From Petunia secreta (lineage: Eukaryota > Streptophyta > Magnoliopsida > Solanales > Solanaceae), in assembly GCA_029990175.1 (NCBI GenBank), contig JARKIP010000035.1, positions 39,322,001 to 39,386,000 of the forward strand: a stretch of 64,000 nt of DNA, in the 5' to 3' direction. The position numbers and the translations under genes were made by a program. The notes under the pieces are model-generated. The model worked only from the letters and a program-made list of their open reading frames with translations. It was not told where the DNA came from and made no database searches. Below, piece by piece: positions 22,082-34,609 of the stretch (its first letter is position 1; each line of letters starts with the position of its first letter).

Positions 22082-25000
22082 TGATGAATAAAGCTTTGAT
22101 TTGGAATATACGATCAGTTAATATGCATGAGGCGTTTACAAGGTTGAATACTTTGTATAGGCATCATCACTTTGATTTTATAGGGTTGCTTGAGCCTTTT
22201 CAAGAGCCCTGTAGAGTCCAGTATTATGGTATGAGGTAGGGAATGCACTGGTCCTTTACTAATGTTAATGGGAAGATCTCGGCTTTTATTGGTGATGATT
22301 ATGGTGTGACTGTGGTTGATGATCAGGAGCAACAATTGACATTGAAACTGCACTATATTGTCCAAAATCAGGAATTCTTCATTACTTTGGTTTATGCTAA
22401 ATGTGACGGGGCTGAAAGATTAGAATTGTGGGATTCTTTGCAATTCTTGTCTTCTACTATGGTGAAGCCGTGGCTTATAGGGGGTGACTTTAATGTCATC
22501 CTCTATGAGGAAGAAAAATATGGGGGCCTTCCAGTACTGACACAGGAAGTAGATGATTTTGCTTCTACCACTGCAGCTTGTAGGTTGACTGATTTAGGGT
22601 ATTCAGGCTCTATTTATACTTGGTGGAATGGGAGAATAGAGAATCGGTTCATATTGAAGAGGATTGATAGATGCTTAGCAAATCAAGAGTTCATGGATAT
22701 CTTCCCTAAGATTGACATTAAACATCTTGCCAGGACTGGATCTGATCACTCTCCTTTGTTGATTAAATGTTCTACTGATTCAGCTAACATTATTAAATCC
22801 TTCAAGTTTCTTAATTTCTGGGTTGAGAATGACTCCTTTTTGCAGGTTGTGAAGGATAATTGGGTGTGTGATTGTGTAGGGGATCTATTCATTATTTTTC
22901 ATAGGAAGCTGAAGAAAGTGAAACAGGCTTTGTCAAGATGGAGCAAGTCCACCTTTGGTAATATTTTTCAGAAAATTGCTTCACTTGAAGATATTATTAA
23001 AGCTCATGAGCTTAAGCTTGAGGAGGCACCTGATGAATATCATAGAGAGAAATTGAAAAAAGCTGAGGATGAACTAAAAAGGGCGTTGCATTTTGAAGAA
23101 GAATTTTGGAAGCAAAAAGCAGGTTTTCAGTGGTTTAAAGATGGTGATCGCAATACTAAATTTTTTCATGCTCAGGTACAAGGCAAGAGGAAGAAGCTCA
23201 AAATTCATAGAATTCAGGATGACCTTGGTAATTGGCTTAATAATGAAGAAGATATGGCTGCTGAAGCTGTGGAGTTTTTTCAACAACAATTTTCAAGTGA
23301 TGGCCAAGAATTGAATTTTGATTTGCTATTACATGTCCCTGAAATGGTAAGTGCTGATCAGAATCTTGCTATTGAAAAAATTCCTTCCATGGAAGAGGTG
23401 AAGCATGCAGTATTTGGCTTGAATGGTGACAGTGCTTCAGACCCTGATGGTTTTACAGGGAGGTTTTATCAAGTGTGCTGGGATGTTATAGCTGCTGATC
23501 TTACTAGTATGGTGCAGGCTTTCTTTGTGGGCCATGATATTCCTAGATTTGTATCTCATACAAATTTAGTGCTCCTCCCTAAGAAGCCTAATGTTGCCAC
23601 TTTTTCTGATCTTCAGCCTATTAGTTTGAGTAATTTCTCCAACAAAGTGATTTCCAGGGTCTTACATGACAGGTTAGTTAATTTGTTACCTGATTTGATA
23701 TCTCCTACGCAGGCTGGTTTTGTTAAGGGAAGAAGTATTGTTGAGAATGTGTTGTTGGCTAAGGAGATCATTGATGATATTAGAAAAAGAGCCAAAGATG
23801 CCAATATTGTCATCAAACTTGATATGATGAAGGCCTATGATCGTGTGTCCTGGTTGGTCTTGTTCAAAGTTCTTAGGAAGATGGGATTTCGTAAGAGATG
23901 CATTGATATGGTTTGGAGGCTCTTGTCTAACAATTGGTACTCAGTCCTTTTTAATGGGCAGCCATATGGTTTCTTTAATTCTTCCAGGGGTTTGAAGCAA
24001 GGGGATCGTTTGTCTCCTACTTTGTTCATACTTTCAGCTGAGGTGTTGTCCCGGGCCCTAAATGCTTTACATGAGAATGCTATGTTCAAGGAATTTGCTA
24101 TGCCTAAGTGGAGTCCTCCTATCAATCACTTGGCATATGCAGATGATACTATTTTATTCTCTTCAGCAGATACTACTTCTCTTAGGCTGATTATGGGGGT
24201 ATTAGATGCTTATGAGGGTGCCAGTGGTCAGAAGATCAGCAAAGAGAAGAGTGCTGTTTATATGTATCACAGGGTGGAGCAGGAAATTTTTGATAGGGTG
24301 GAGCATATTTCTCACATTCAAAGAGGTACTTTTACTTTTACTTACTTAGGGTGCCCAGTTACACACAAAAGAAGAAATAAAGCTCAGTTTGATGATCTTG
24401 TCTCAAAGATTAGGAAAAAGCTGCAATCTTGGAAGGCAAAGATGTTGTCTTATGGTGGTAGGGCTATTTTGATTATGCATGTTCTTCAAAGTATGCTTAT
24501 TCATCTTTTATCTGCAGTCAATCCTCCTGATAGTGTTATTGATCAACTTCATAGAATTTTTGCTAATTTCTTCTGGAACAATTCTGAGGAGCATTCAAGG
24601 AGGCACTGGGCTTCTTGGGACACTTTGTGCAAGCTACCTGCTGATGGGGCTGTGGGATTTAAATCCTTATATGATGTTGCAAATGCTTTATTTGCAAAAT
24701 TGTGGTGGAACTTTAGAACAAAAATATCTCTTTGGGGTACGTTTATGGCCAATAAGTATTGTAAAAAAATGCATTACTCTATTGTGCCTTACACTGATGG
24801 TTCCCCTATTTGGCAAAAGATGATGCAAGTTAGGGAGATTGTTGATCATGAGATTATTTGGCATGTTAGGCAAGGGTCTTCGCACTTTTGGTATGATAAT
24901 TGGTTGCGTGTTGGGGCTTTATATTTTATTGTACCTCGCAGGTTCTACATAAGGGAGGAATTAAATGTTGTGAAGGATTTTTTCACCTCAACGGGTTGGA

Positions 25001-26230
25001 ACCAGCAATTTCTTTTTGAAGCCTTACCATACGATTTAGCGCAGCACGTTCTTGACACTATTCAGCTGGGTAACATTATGCAAGGGAGAGATTTTGCTTC
25101 ATGGGAGCTGACTTCGAATGGTCACTTCTCTGTGAGCAGCGCCTATAATTATGTTAGAGGTAAAGCGAAGGTAAAAGATGAGTATAAAATGATGTGGTTG
25201 AAGGGCATTCCGTTTAAAGTATCTTTTGTACTATGGCGCACTTGGAAAGGTAAGCTCCCTCTAGATGATGAATTGAAGAGAATTGGGTACAATGTCCCTT
25301 CCCGTTGTTGGTGTTGTGCGCACCCAAGAGAAGAAACTCGTGAGCATTTATTTACTACAAGCTCCTTTGCTAAAAATGTGTGGTCGTACTACGCAAATTC
25401 AGTGGGGTTTGTGATCCATGACTGGAGATTTCGTCAAGTGATCAATAGGTGGTGGCAGTGTAAAAAATGCCCATGGCTGAGGTTCGTGTGTCAAGCTATA
25501 CCTGCCTTTGTTGTGTGGGAACTCTGGAAAAGGCATAATACAGTGGCTCATGGAGGTAAAGTATCCTTTAAACGTGTAGTTCATGAAACTAATTGGAATT
25601 TACACAAGTTCTTGGTGGTGCGCTATCCAGGTATGCATTTAGCTCCAAATGAATGGCCATTTATGGTTAAATTTCTTGAAGAATACCGTCCAAAGTTTAG
25701 GTATGTTAAGGTGTGTTGGAGTAGTCCAGCCTTGGGTGTTATGAAGTGTAATACGGATGGTGCAAGTAGAGGCAACCCTGGACTTAGTTCCTATGGTTTT
25801 TACTTGCGAAATTCTGAAGGGAACTTGGTGTATGTAAGGCCAAATTGATTGGGGAAGGTTCAAATGTGAGGGCCGAGGCAGTTGCTATTTGTGAGGCGAT
25901 GAAGTATTGTATTGCGCAAGTTGCTACTCCCATTGTCATTGAGACAGATTCTTTGCTTCTCAAAAGCATTATTGAAGGTGTGGGGGATGTTGTTTGGAGC
26001 ATTACTGAGATTGATGAGGAGATTATGGCTATGAGGAGTCGGGGTAATTTAGTTTTGTTCATGTCTTGCGCGAAGGAAATAGGATGGCGGATCATTTGGT
26101 TAACATGGCGTATGAGTTGAATGAATTAGAATTTCATAGCTTCAATGAGCTAAATGTTATGGGGAGGAGAATTCTTAATTGGGATAAGGCGCAGCTTCCC
26201 ACTTATAGAGCTAAACTAATGAAAAATGGG
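22081..26230 (+). pseudogene. LINE ORF2: endonuclease, reverse transcriptase, zinc region, RNase H
   Basis: ATG at 22081 in the TAATG overlap. Apurinic-type endonuclease first (IWNIRSVN, GGDFNVI, GSDHSPL), with an in-frame TAG at 22237. The RT has PTQAGFVKGRSI, KLDMMKAYDRVSW, GLKQGDRLSP and the catalytic YADD (24136-24147). A zf-RVT region follows (FKVSFVLWRTWKGKLP, CWCCAHPREETREHL), then plant-LINE RNase H (CNTDGASRGNPG). A frameshift near 25830 moves RNase H into the frame from 25845 (AEAVAICEAM, ETDSLLL) and a further one near 26075. Otherwise open for about 1,200 codons. Confidence 0.9.
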
Positions 26231-27286
26231 CCAAGGTCAAAATGAGGAGGGGGGGGGGATACGTTTTTTACTAACAAAGTGTGTTCATTTTGTAGGTTCT
26301 TCCAAGCTTTGGTTAGCATCTAGCTTATTGATACTTGGAGCAGCTGACACTTTATACTTTAAGCATTTTTGTCACTTTGTTCGTGATGGGGATATGCTTG
26401 GTTATTGTGCAATATTGAGGCAGACTGTCCGGTTTCTTTGTTCTTGTATGATGGCGTGGAGGTTGAGCTTCAATCTTCCTAGGGGCGTCGCGAGGGCCTA
26501 CAGATTGCAAGAAGCATGCCATTATTTTTCTTCTTTCAATTCTTACCAGGAAGTCTCAATTTTCCTATGTTTTAAGAGAGGTGAGCTACAGCTTTTCGGT
26601 GTGATTTTTGATGTTTATGGCCAGTGTTGGAAGAGGATCGCGCTGAACATTGTCTGGGCGTGGTTAAGTTTTTTTGGGCTAAAAGTTCTGTTGATGGAGC
26701 ATCGTTGTGCCACTACTATTTTGCTGATGCTCACCACTGTTTTACATAATTTGTGCAACGGATTCATAATGTTAGATGGAGCAGAACCTAAGCGAATCGA
26801 GGAACAATTTCTGGGCTTTTCATTCAGTGTAGAATGAGGATCGCTAGGGGTGCTATTTGAGGCGTTCTTGCCCTACACTTTTAGCTCGTTGCGGCTACTT
26901 TTTGCTATTGCTTCAGGCGCTTGGTTAATGAATGCCACTGCCTCTTTACGTTTAGGCAAGGCAATATTAATTGAGGCAGCTTACCAGACTTCAAGTGCAT
27001 ATTATTTCCATGTACTCAATTACATTTTAGTAGAAGTAGCTAGCACAAAGTTTGTTAAATGCATTGCTATTGAAGAACATAACCTCACATTGGTGGTATT
27101 AGCATCTTTTAATGCTCAACCCAATTGGGGAAATGTGATTCAATGGCATGTATATAGGGAGGTGTTAGCTATACTTTATATAGTTTCTACATGTTGTTTG
27201 TTTTATTTATTTCTTGTGAAGACTATGTTTTGGTTATTCATTATTAATAAAATTTGTCACCAGGCCCTAAGCTTAGTGATATTCAC
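26231..27286 (+). other. LINE 3' untranslated region
   Basis: About 1.05 kb between the end of RNase H and the poly-A. Two open frames of 203 and 167 codons (26226-26837, 26850-27353) lie here but match nothing, and the second runs past the LINE end, so I read them as chance frames. A G run lies at about 26249-26258. Confidence 0.6.
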
Positions 27287-27510
27287 TAAAAAAAAATTAG
27301 GGAATTGGATAGACCATTTGCATAGGTTCTATAAGGCGAGTTCCGAGCGTTGAGCGTTGGACGTGCTCTGGGCGCATCGTCGGATGCTTGAAGTGTAAGC
27401 ATCACGAATCTAAGCCCCGCCCGAGAGCCTCAGGGTATTTTTAAAGTACCTCATCCCGAGGAGAGTTCCGGGCGAGTCCCAAAACTGCCTTTTAAAACAG
27501 AGGGCGCGAC

Positions 27511-27840
27511 AGTCAGGTATATTTAATGATGTTCCTAACTGAAACAAGAGATCCTTGAACCATGGGCTGATGGGGTATGGCCACTCAATAAACAAATCTT
27601 CATCCAGAATAACACCAGGTTCTAAATCACAACGTGAAGGTATTAAGGGTTATGGTCAGCAAGTTCAAAATTGTGTTGGTCAACCATCACAGCACGACAC
27701 GCATGCGATACCTATGGAAAGAACCACTAGGCCCATCTCGGATAGGCTTGAATGAATGCTATAATTGTGGCCAGCACGGACATCTCATGAGGGAATGTCT
27801 AAAGCTAATACAAGGAGCTAGCGGGATCCCAGCGCAATAA
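27511..27840 (+). pseudogene. Element A gag C-terminus with zinc knuckle
   Basis: Gag coding resumes after the hAT-like element. The frame at 27634-27840 has the CCHC knuckle CYNCGQHGHLMREC. It ends in a TAA at 27838. Confidence 0.75.
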
Positions 27841-27959
27841 ACTACTCATTCTACATCGACTATACAACCAACTCGAGGCGAAGCTAACCAGGTCGGATGT
27901 GGTGAAGGCAAAGGTGGTTCCCAACAAGGAGGTGGACCACCCCGATTTTATGCGCTTAC

Positions 27960-28420
27960 AACTAGAAATGACGTTGAGGCATCCAATGATGTTATAACAG
28001 GTACTTTCACTATTTTTTCAAGAGAAGCGTATACGCTTATTTACCTTGAATCTACCTACTCCTACGTGTCCCCTTAGTTTGCTTAGAGAATTAAATTTGA
28101 CCCTGAAGTGGTACAAGAAACTTTCTTTGTCTCTACACCTATCGGGGACTCCATAATAGTCACCCAAGTGTGTCGGGACTGCATTTTCATCATTAAAGGC
28201 CGAGAAACAAAGGTTAACATGATATTACTAGACATGACAGACTTTGATGTTATCATAGGCATGGATTGGTTATCCTCGTGCTATGAAACACTAGATTGCC
28301 ATGCCATGCCAAGACCATTAATGTTTCCTTTCCTTTCCCCAAGATCCAATTTTGAGATCAAAGGGAACATGATAGTGCCTTTGCTTAGGCTCATTTCTTT
28401 TCTTAGGCAAAACGGTTAAT
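27960..28420 (+). pseudogene. Element A aspartic protease remnant
   Basis: The protease flap/C-terminal motif DFDVIIGMDWLSS is intact at 28240-28275. The catalytic D(S/T)GAT region near 28040 is mutated (reads LESTYSYVS) and stops surround it. It would process the polyprotein in an intact Tekay/Del element. Confidence 0.72.
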
Positions 28421-28439
28421 CTAGAAACGATGTTTGGCT

Positions 28440-29777
28440 TATCTTGTTAGAGTTCATGATACGGAAGTTTAGGTGCCAACTCTTGAGTTTTTGCCAATTT
28501 TGAATGAATTATTGGATATTTTCCTTGATGGCTGCCTAATAAGGAGATATTTTTTGGGATAGATGTACAACAAGGGATACAATCTATCTCTATCCCTCCA
28601 TATAGGATGGCTCCTGCTGAGCTTAGATAATTAAAGGAACAATTGAGAGACCTCCTTGACAAGGGGTTTATTAGACCAAGTGTCTCCCCTTCGGGTGCTC
28701 CTGTCTTATTTGTTAAGAAAAAAGGACAGCTCATTAAGAATGTGTATTGATTACCGGCAAGTTAACAAGGTCAACGTCAAGAACAAGTACCAAGAGCCTC
28801 GTATAGATGACTTGTTTGATCAATTACAAGGCGCTAATCACTTCTTTAAGATAGACTTAAGATCAGGATATCACCAGTTAAAAGACAGGGAGAGTGACAT
28901 TCCAAAAAATAGCTTTTAGGACATGATATGGACATTATGAGTTCCTTTTTATGTCCTTCGTCCTGACTAATCCACCTGTAGCCATCATAGACTTAATGAA
29001 CAGAGTTTTTAGGCCGTACATGGATATGTTTGCCATTGTTCTCTTAGATGATATATTGGTGTACTCTCGTAGTCATGAAGAGCATGAGGAGCACTAATGA
29101 GGTGTTGCAAACACTTAGAGAACACAAGCTTTTTTCTAATTTCACAAAGCGACGTTGTCTCAAAAGAAGGTATTCAAGTAGACCCCAAGAAGGTTGAAGT
29201 GATCTAGAATTAACCAAGGCAAATGAAACCTATGAAAAATCAGAGTTTCTTGGGTTTAGCAGGTTAATATTGAAGGTTTGTAGAAGGTTTCTCAACCTTG
29301 GCTGCCCCACTAACAAAAGTTGACCCAAGGGGAGTTAGGTTCCAATGTTCTGATGTATGCGAAAGGAACTTCCAAGAACTCAAGACCCGTTTGACTACCT
29401 CGCCAATATTAACCTTGCCAACAAGTTTAGGTGATTTCACTGTATATTGTGATGCCTCTCGCATAGGGCTAGGCTGTGTACTTATGCAATACAAGAGAGT
29501 GGTTGCCTACTCTTCAAGACAACTAAGAAACCATGAGAAAAATTACCCTACTCATGACTTAGAGTTAGTAGCGGTTGTTTTTGCTCAAAAAAATTGGCGT
29601 CACTATTTGTATGGTGATCTATTCGAGATTTATATAGACCACAAAAGTCTTCAGTATATCTTCAAGCAAAAGGAGCTTAACCTAAGGCAACGGAGGTGGC
29701 TTGAGCTATTAAAAGATTATGATCACAATATTTTATATATATCCGAAAGCAAATATTGTTGCCAATGCCCTAAATAG
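28440..29777 (+). pseudogene. Element A reverse transcriptase and RNase H remnant
   Basis: Degenerate RT: PPYRMAPAEL, DLLDKGFIRPSVSPSGAPV, VNKVNVKNKYQEPRIDDL, FFKIDLRSGYHQ, catalytic region reading LDDILVYS near 29045. Several stops and frameshifts lie between 28740 and 29290. RNase H from 29298 is open for 159 codons: VYCDASRIGLGCVLMQ, AYSSRQLR.HEKNYPTHDLEL, IDHKSLQYIF. Confidence 0.8.
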
Positions 29778-29779
29778 GA

Positions 29780-30692
29780 AATCCATGGGCAGCTTAGTGC
29801 ATTTGGCACTAGATAAAAGACCATTGATCAAAGAGGGTAAAGGAGCTAGTGATCCAAGGGTTTTGACTCAAGATAGTGGATGGTGGAAAGATATTGGCCC
29901 ATACCGTAGCACGATAACCGTTGGTTGAACAAGTAAAGGCTAAGAAATATGAAGACAGTTACCTGAGTAATTTAAAACAAGGCATTCAAAATAGGAAAAT
30001 TACTGCATTCACCATTGGCAATGTGCTAAGAATGAATTCTCGACTATGTGTTCCCAATGGACAGTTTGAGGAAGTCCATTATGAAGGAGGCACATTATAC
30101 TAAATGATCAATACATCCTAGTTCTATTAAAATGTACCAATATTTGAAAAATCTTATTGGTGGAAAAATATGGAAAGGACGTGGCGGAGTTCGTTGCCCA
30201 ATGTTTAAATTTCCAGCAGGTTAAATTCAAACACCAAAGACCAAGAGGACTCACACAAAATATTGTGATACCAGAATGGAAGTGGGAACACATCAACATG
30301 GTCTTTATGATAGTATTACCTCAGACTTTATGAAAGCATGACTCCAATTGGATTATTGTGGATAAACTCACCCAGTAGGCACATTTTTTTCTTGTTAAAA
30401 CAATATATACGATTGTACAATATGTTTGAATATACATAAGTTTGCATGGTGCACCAGTAACGATCATTTCAGATCAAGGTACTCAATTCACTTCAAATTT
30501 TTGGAAGGCATTCCATGAGCCACTTGGGATAAAGATCAACCTTAACACAGCCTTCCATCCATAAAGTGGCGGCCAATCAAAGCAGACCATTCGAACTCTT
30601 GAAGATATGCTAAGGACATGTGCATTGGACTTTGGAGGAAATTGGATGATAATTTGCCACTAGTTGAATTTTCCTATAACAACAGCTACCAC
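29780..30692 (+). pseudogene. Element A integrase remnant
   Basis: Fragments of integrase: HEGG-like zinc region near 30085-30200, ISDQGTQFTSNFWKA at 30468-30510, then FSYNNSYH before element D. Heavily mutated. The integrase C-terminus that should follow is missing between 30693 and 36690, other than the chromodomain end. Confidence 0.7.
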
Positions 30693-30920
30693 TGATGCAA
30701 TCCAAATTGAGCTAAGATTCCATCCATCAAGACTCAAGCTAAAGGGACACAAAGGAAAGGGATTTGGAGGAGAATCCGGGGAAACGACTAAGCGAGTGTG
30801 CAGCTTCTGTGGAAGGTAGAACGCCCCTGAAAGAAGTTGGAGCACCTCACACATGTCAAGACATTCGAGCCTCGGTATCTCCAAGGACGGAGCACCTCCA
30901 AGGGTGGGCGGACCACCCGT

Positions 30921-31692
30921 TGGTGCAAGCTAAATTGGTGAAGATTAAGCTTAGCAACCGAAGACAAAATCAGCGGAAAATAAAGATAGGAGCAAGATAA
31001 ATTTGTTGCTCTGTTAGAATGAATCCGAGGAACTGATCTCAATTTAAACAACGGAAGAACAAGGAGATGCACCTATGCTAAACAACAATACTCAAGAAGA
31101 ACTCATGCTTCTTGCAAATTGAATGACCAAAGAAGAATTTGTTCAAACAGTTACACCGGATGACACAAGTTCTTTAAATTCCCACGACGGGGTCAGCTCT
31201 CAACGGAGACACAAATAGCAACATATATGCTTAACATTCATTCAAAAATTAGGTATCTACAAGTGAAATGAAAAGAGGTTTATATAGACAATACTAAGGG
31301 AAAGATAGTAAAATGGTCACATACGACCAATAAGAGTAAGCCATGCAGGGCTGAATAAGTTGAGTGTTCGGACAGTCCTTCAGTCGAACACTCAAATTTA
31401 AATAATTGAGCCTGAACTCTTGAACTCGGACGCTCTACGTTCGGTTATTTGTTTGATTTACTCTTCGGCGTCGATGTTGAGTGTTACGTTGGGTGTTCGG
31501 TTGCTCCCTTCTTCGGGCTCAAGCTTGTAGATGAAGCCTTTGAATCTTGAGCTCAACCAATCAACTTCGGAGTAGTTGCTTTCTCCCGATCACGCCAATT
31601 GAATGAGCACATCATGTATCAACTTGGCTTGGCTTCATGTCATCGGCCTCGATGGATTGAACACTTGATCAGCATGTGTTCGGGCTGCATCA
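30921..31692 (-). repeat. Solo LTR of the C family
   Basis: 772 bp from TGGTGCAAGC to GGGCTGCATCA with flanks CCCGT and CCCAT (one mismatch), a diverged target duplication. No internal sequence. It is more diverged from element C than C's own LTRs are from each other. Confidence 0.85.
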
Positions 31693-32089
31693 CCCATGCT
31701 CAACCACCTCAAAATTTGGCTAAGTGTATGATGATGACTCTCTGAATTATCCTAGGGCGAAGCGCCCATATGCTGAGGCAGAGCACACCAGCTAACACCT
31801 GAAGCTGATATTTTTTAAGCTTTCTTGAGGCGGAGCGCCTCCTTCCCAGGGTGGACGGCCCTGTGCCCAGCTGCCAATTACGAGATTATTTTGGCTTATA
31901 AAATATTAGTACTTTATTGTCCCTACGTGGTGTTCTATATCTAGCATATTTGGGGGATATTGTATGACACTTTCGGCGTGTAAGTGAAAGCCTATAAATA
32001 CCTTACACTTACGGTTTATTTCATTAGTTAGTTAGTCTTGAACATAGAATAATTGAAAAGAGGCATTGCCTTCTTTGTAGAAGCTTCAA

Positions 32090-32404
32090 GTTTTGATAAC
32101 CAGCTTGGGGATTGCCCAAGTTTTGTTGCGCTTGGGGATTGCCCAAGTTAAGCTCTCTTCGAATGGCTTCACTTGTCAACTGATGTTGTCGTACAAGCTC
32201 AGCATACAGCTCAGGTTTCATCGGAGTGGATTGGCTAGTTCCAGCACCGGATACATTCATGGCCACGGACGCGCTTCCCTGCTCGAGGAGAGTTACTCGA
32301 GCAGTCACTCCTCTTATTTCGGCACTGACGCCTTGTATCGCAGCCATGAGATCGGCTAACGACACTTCGGGCTTCTCAATTCTTTTTCCATCGTTTCCAG
32401 CCAT
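32090..32404 (-). pseudogene. Element C2 gag fragment
   Basis: The ATG at 32404-32402 follows TGCAGGTACC, the acceptor-like site seen in the related elements. The fragment holds the N-terminal helix and Gly-Asn-Pro-Gln repeats and stops at the deletion junction. It confirms the ATG start that element C has lost. Confidence 0.75.
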
Positions 32405-33611
32405 GGTACCTGCACATGTCAAAGATCAAACAAATGTTAAGAGTTATAAATCTCCTCACACACTCCCTCACCTTTGATGGGTGGCACTCGGGACCACTCA
32501 ATTTATGGGTTCGGTTTTGATCACTCCAGGACTTGTTAACAGTGGCTCGTCTGATTGATCGGTCCTCTAAGATCCTTCAAGTTCGACAATAGTCACTGTC
32601 TCTTCGGGAAGAGTGAAGTGATGTTCGACTCGATGGAACGGACGCTTTTAACTGAGCTCGGGGAGTCAAAAGAAATTTCTACGAAAGTTTGGGCTTCGGT
32701 CACCCCTTCGCACGAGTTCCTATTAGCTCAAAACGAGTTAGTACGACCTCGAGTAGGACAATTACTCAAAAGATCAACTAACTAGAAATTTGACACGAAA
32801 GAAAGTGAGAACCTAGGAGAATCTACCCTTTGATTCCCTTTTGGAATCCATTTCGATCACAACAACTCTTGTCCGTACAAGAGTGGTCCCTCCTTGGTAC
32901 GGATAGGGTTTTTACCTTATCCACTTTCCTTTTCTCAGCCGACAATTTTCACCTGGGGTTTGGATGTTTAAACTTTACCCCTTTCTTCTTCAATGGAACA
33001 GTGACCTTTACTCCGGCGTACGGACAAATCAACTTCGGTACACTGATCACAAATTTCAACAGATCTGGGTTGCTCTTTCAGCTCCGGTTTCAACAGCATC
33101 GGAGGAATTCAGTTCAAGTTCTTCGAGCTAAGAACCAGCTCGTTCGAGTCGTACACTGCTACGATTTTGTAACAGTTTTCCGGTGTACGGACTACGATTT
33201 AAACTTAGAACTTCGACTTTTTAAGCAACAAACAAACCCAAATCACTCAAGAACCACCAATCTTCATCGGTTTCAATCAAACACAATGAGGTTCAAGTTC
33301 CAGCCACCATTTAAAGCTCAAAACAGTCCAAAATTTCACCAAGAAACCCTAGTCACGAAATCAGTACGTCGGGTACTTGTTGGAATCAGGAAACAATGGT
33401 GAACAAGAATCAATGGTTGTTTATCCCAAACAACCAACAATCAATCACAATTTTTGAATTTTCTTTTTAACACTTTATTTTTTTTGTAAAGTAATAACAC
33501 CAACAGTAACACAACCAAATCAAGAACACGAAATGGAAAACAAAGACACAACGCACGAAGATAAAGATAACTTGAACAGGATTTGGGGTTGTAGAAACAA
33601 GCCCAAACCGT

Positions 33612-33623
33612 GCTCTGATACCA
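33612..33623 (-). promoter_or_regulatory. Primer-binding site of element C2
   Basis: Minus-strand TGGTATCAGAGC, perfect tRNA-Met site. Confidence 0.85.
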
Positions 33624-33626
33624 AGA

Positions 33627-34377
33627 TGGTGCAATGCAAATCTGAAGGAGATGCTAAGCACAAACGTGGAAGATAAACAAGAAAGATAAAAGATAGAAGC
33701 AAGACAAAACTTGCTTCTTTCGAAAGAACAGTGAGGAACCTGTCTCAAAGCTCGATCGAAAGGGACACAAGAATCACCCTAACTATGCAACAATCCTCAA
33801 GAGAACATTGCCTCTTGCAAACTGAATGATCAAAGAAGAATGTTCAATCGGATTAACCGAAAGCCACAAGTCCATAAAAGCCCTCACTGGGGGTTTGCTC
33901 ACGGCGGAGACAAAAGAAATGTGCTCGGCACTTTCATTAATTCATCAATGTTCAAAACTAGGTATCCTTACAATGAAAGAGAACAAGGTTTATATAGGAA
34001 ATACTAAGGGTAAACTAGTAAAAGGGTCACAGGCGACCAATAGAAATAAGCCACGCAGGGCTGAGTTAAATTGTGTTTGGCAGAATTTGACTTCGGTAAG
34101 CCTTGGCTTCGGTTCTCGATTGTCTGCTCGAACACACTCATTGTCTTTGGACGCTCAACTGTCTTCGAGCCTATTGTCCTCGGTCACTTTGCCTTCGGGC
34201 TCAAATCTGAAGATAATGCCTTCGGTTCTTGAGCCCGGCCACTCAGCTTCGGAGCAATTGTTTTCCTTCGGCCAGGCTAAGTGAATGTGCACATCGTGTA
34301 GCAGCTTGGCTTGGCTTCTTGTCATCGGTCTCCTCGGTGGATCGAACACTTGATCAGCACGTGTTCGGGCTGCATCA
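33627..34377 (-). repeat. Element C2 5' LTR
   Basis: Starts (plus strand) TGGTGCAATGC and ends GGGCTGCATCA. It contains the TRSQAKLLHDVHI-encoding segment at 34270-34330 (minus strand). Confidence 0.85.
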
Positions 34378-34609
34378 GTGATGGTCATGTATCCCCTATG
34401 ACTTGGGAACCCGAGGATTGCATCGTAGTATAAATTCGGGATTTGGTTCAAGTTTCTCTTCTCCCATTTGAATTCAATACATGTATGTGAGTTTGATTCG
34501 TTTCTTTCTTCTCATTTCTCGGCTTCCTAGTCTTGATTTCTTGTTATCCTTATTATTTGCTTCCTCTCGTTTAGATTATTGCTTTCGCGTAGTTTTCCCA
34601 TTATCAGTA

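Larger units (their letters stand above)
19379..27294 (+). mobile_element. L1-type plant LINE, nearly full length
   Basis: Target duplication AATTAGGGAATTG at 19366-19378 and 27295-27307, with a poly-A tail (actaaaaaaaa) before the right copy. About 7.9 kb. 5' end, ORF1, ORF2 and a long 3' region are present, so reverse transcription was near complete. Only a few stops and one frameshift interrupt the frames, making it much younger than the hAT-like host. Confidence 0.88.
18734..27502. mobile_element. hAT-like non-autonomous DNA transposon, carrying a LINE
   Basis: Left end CAATGTTTTAAAA and right end TTTTAAAACAGAG form imperfect terminal inverted repeats (11 of 13). Flanking octamers GGTGCGGC (18726-18733) and GGCGCGAC (27503-27510) agree at 6 of 8, the 8-bp duplication length of hAT elements. 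Element A gag resumes at the right end. Without the LINE it is only about 850 bp, AT-rich inside, GC-rich near the ends, with no transposase frame. Hence non-autonomous. The age makes the ends uncertain. Confidence 0.5.
32090..34377 (-). mobile_element. Element C2: truncated C-family copy (gag start, leader, 5' LTR)
   Basis: Minus strand: 5' LTR 33627-34377 (751 bp), primer site 33612-33623, leader, and the first 100 or so codons of gag (32404-32090: MAGNDGKR, ADLMAAIQGVSAEIRGV, LGNPQAQQNLGNPQ). It ends abruptly at about 32090 against element D sequence. All downstream gag-pol and the 3' LTR are lost. Confidence 0.82.
30693..34609 (+). repeat. Element D: solo or truncated LTR of the palindrome-bearing group, with two C-family insertions
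   Basis: LTR segments 30693-30920 (start TGATGCAATCC), 31698-32089 (palindromes, TATAAATA at 31993-32000) and 34378-34609 (end CCCATTATCA) together resemble the LTRs of E and K. The interruptions are a solo C-family LTR and a truncated C-family copy. No primer site follows the right end, and the flanking pentamers do not match (ACCAC left, GTAAT right), so the right flank is not the original target. Confidence 0.65.

Noticed and set aside
26226..27353. Two frames of 203 and 167 codons as host genes
   Set aside because: They lie in the LINE 3' region, match nothing, and the second crosses the LINE poly-A and target duplication.
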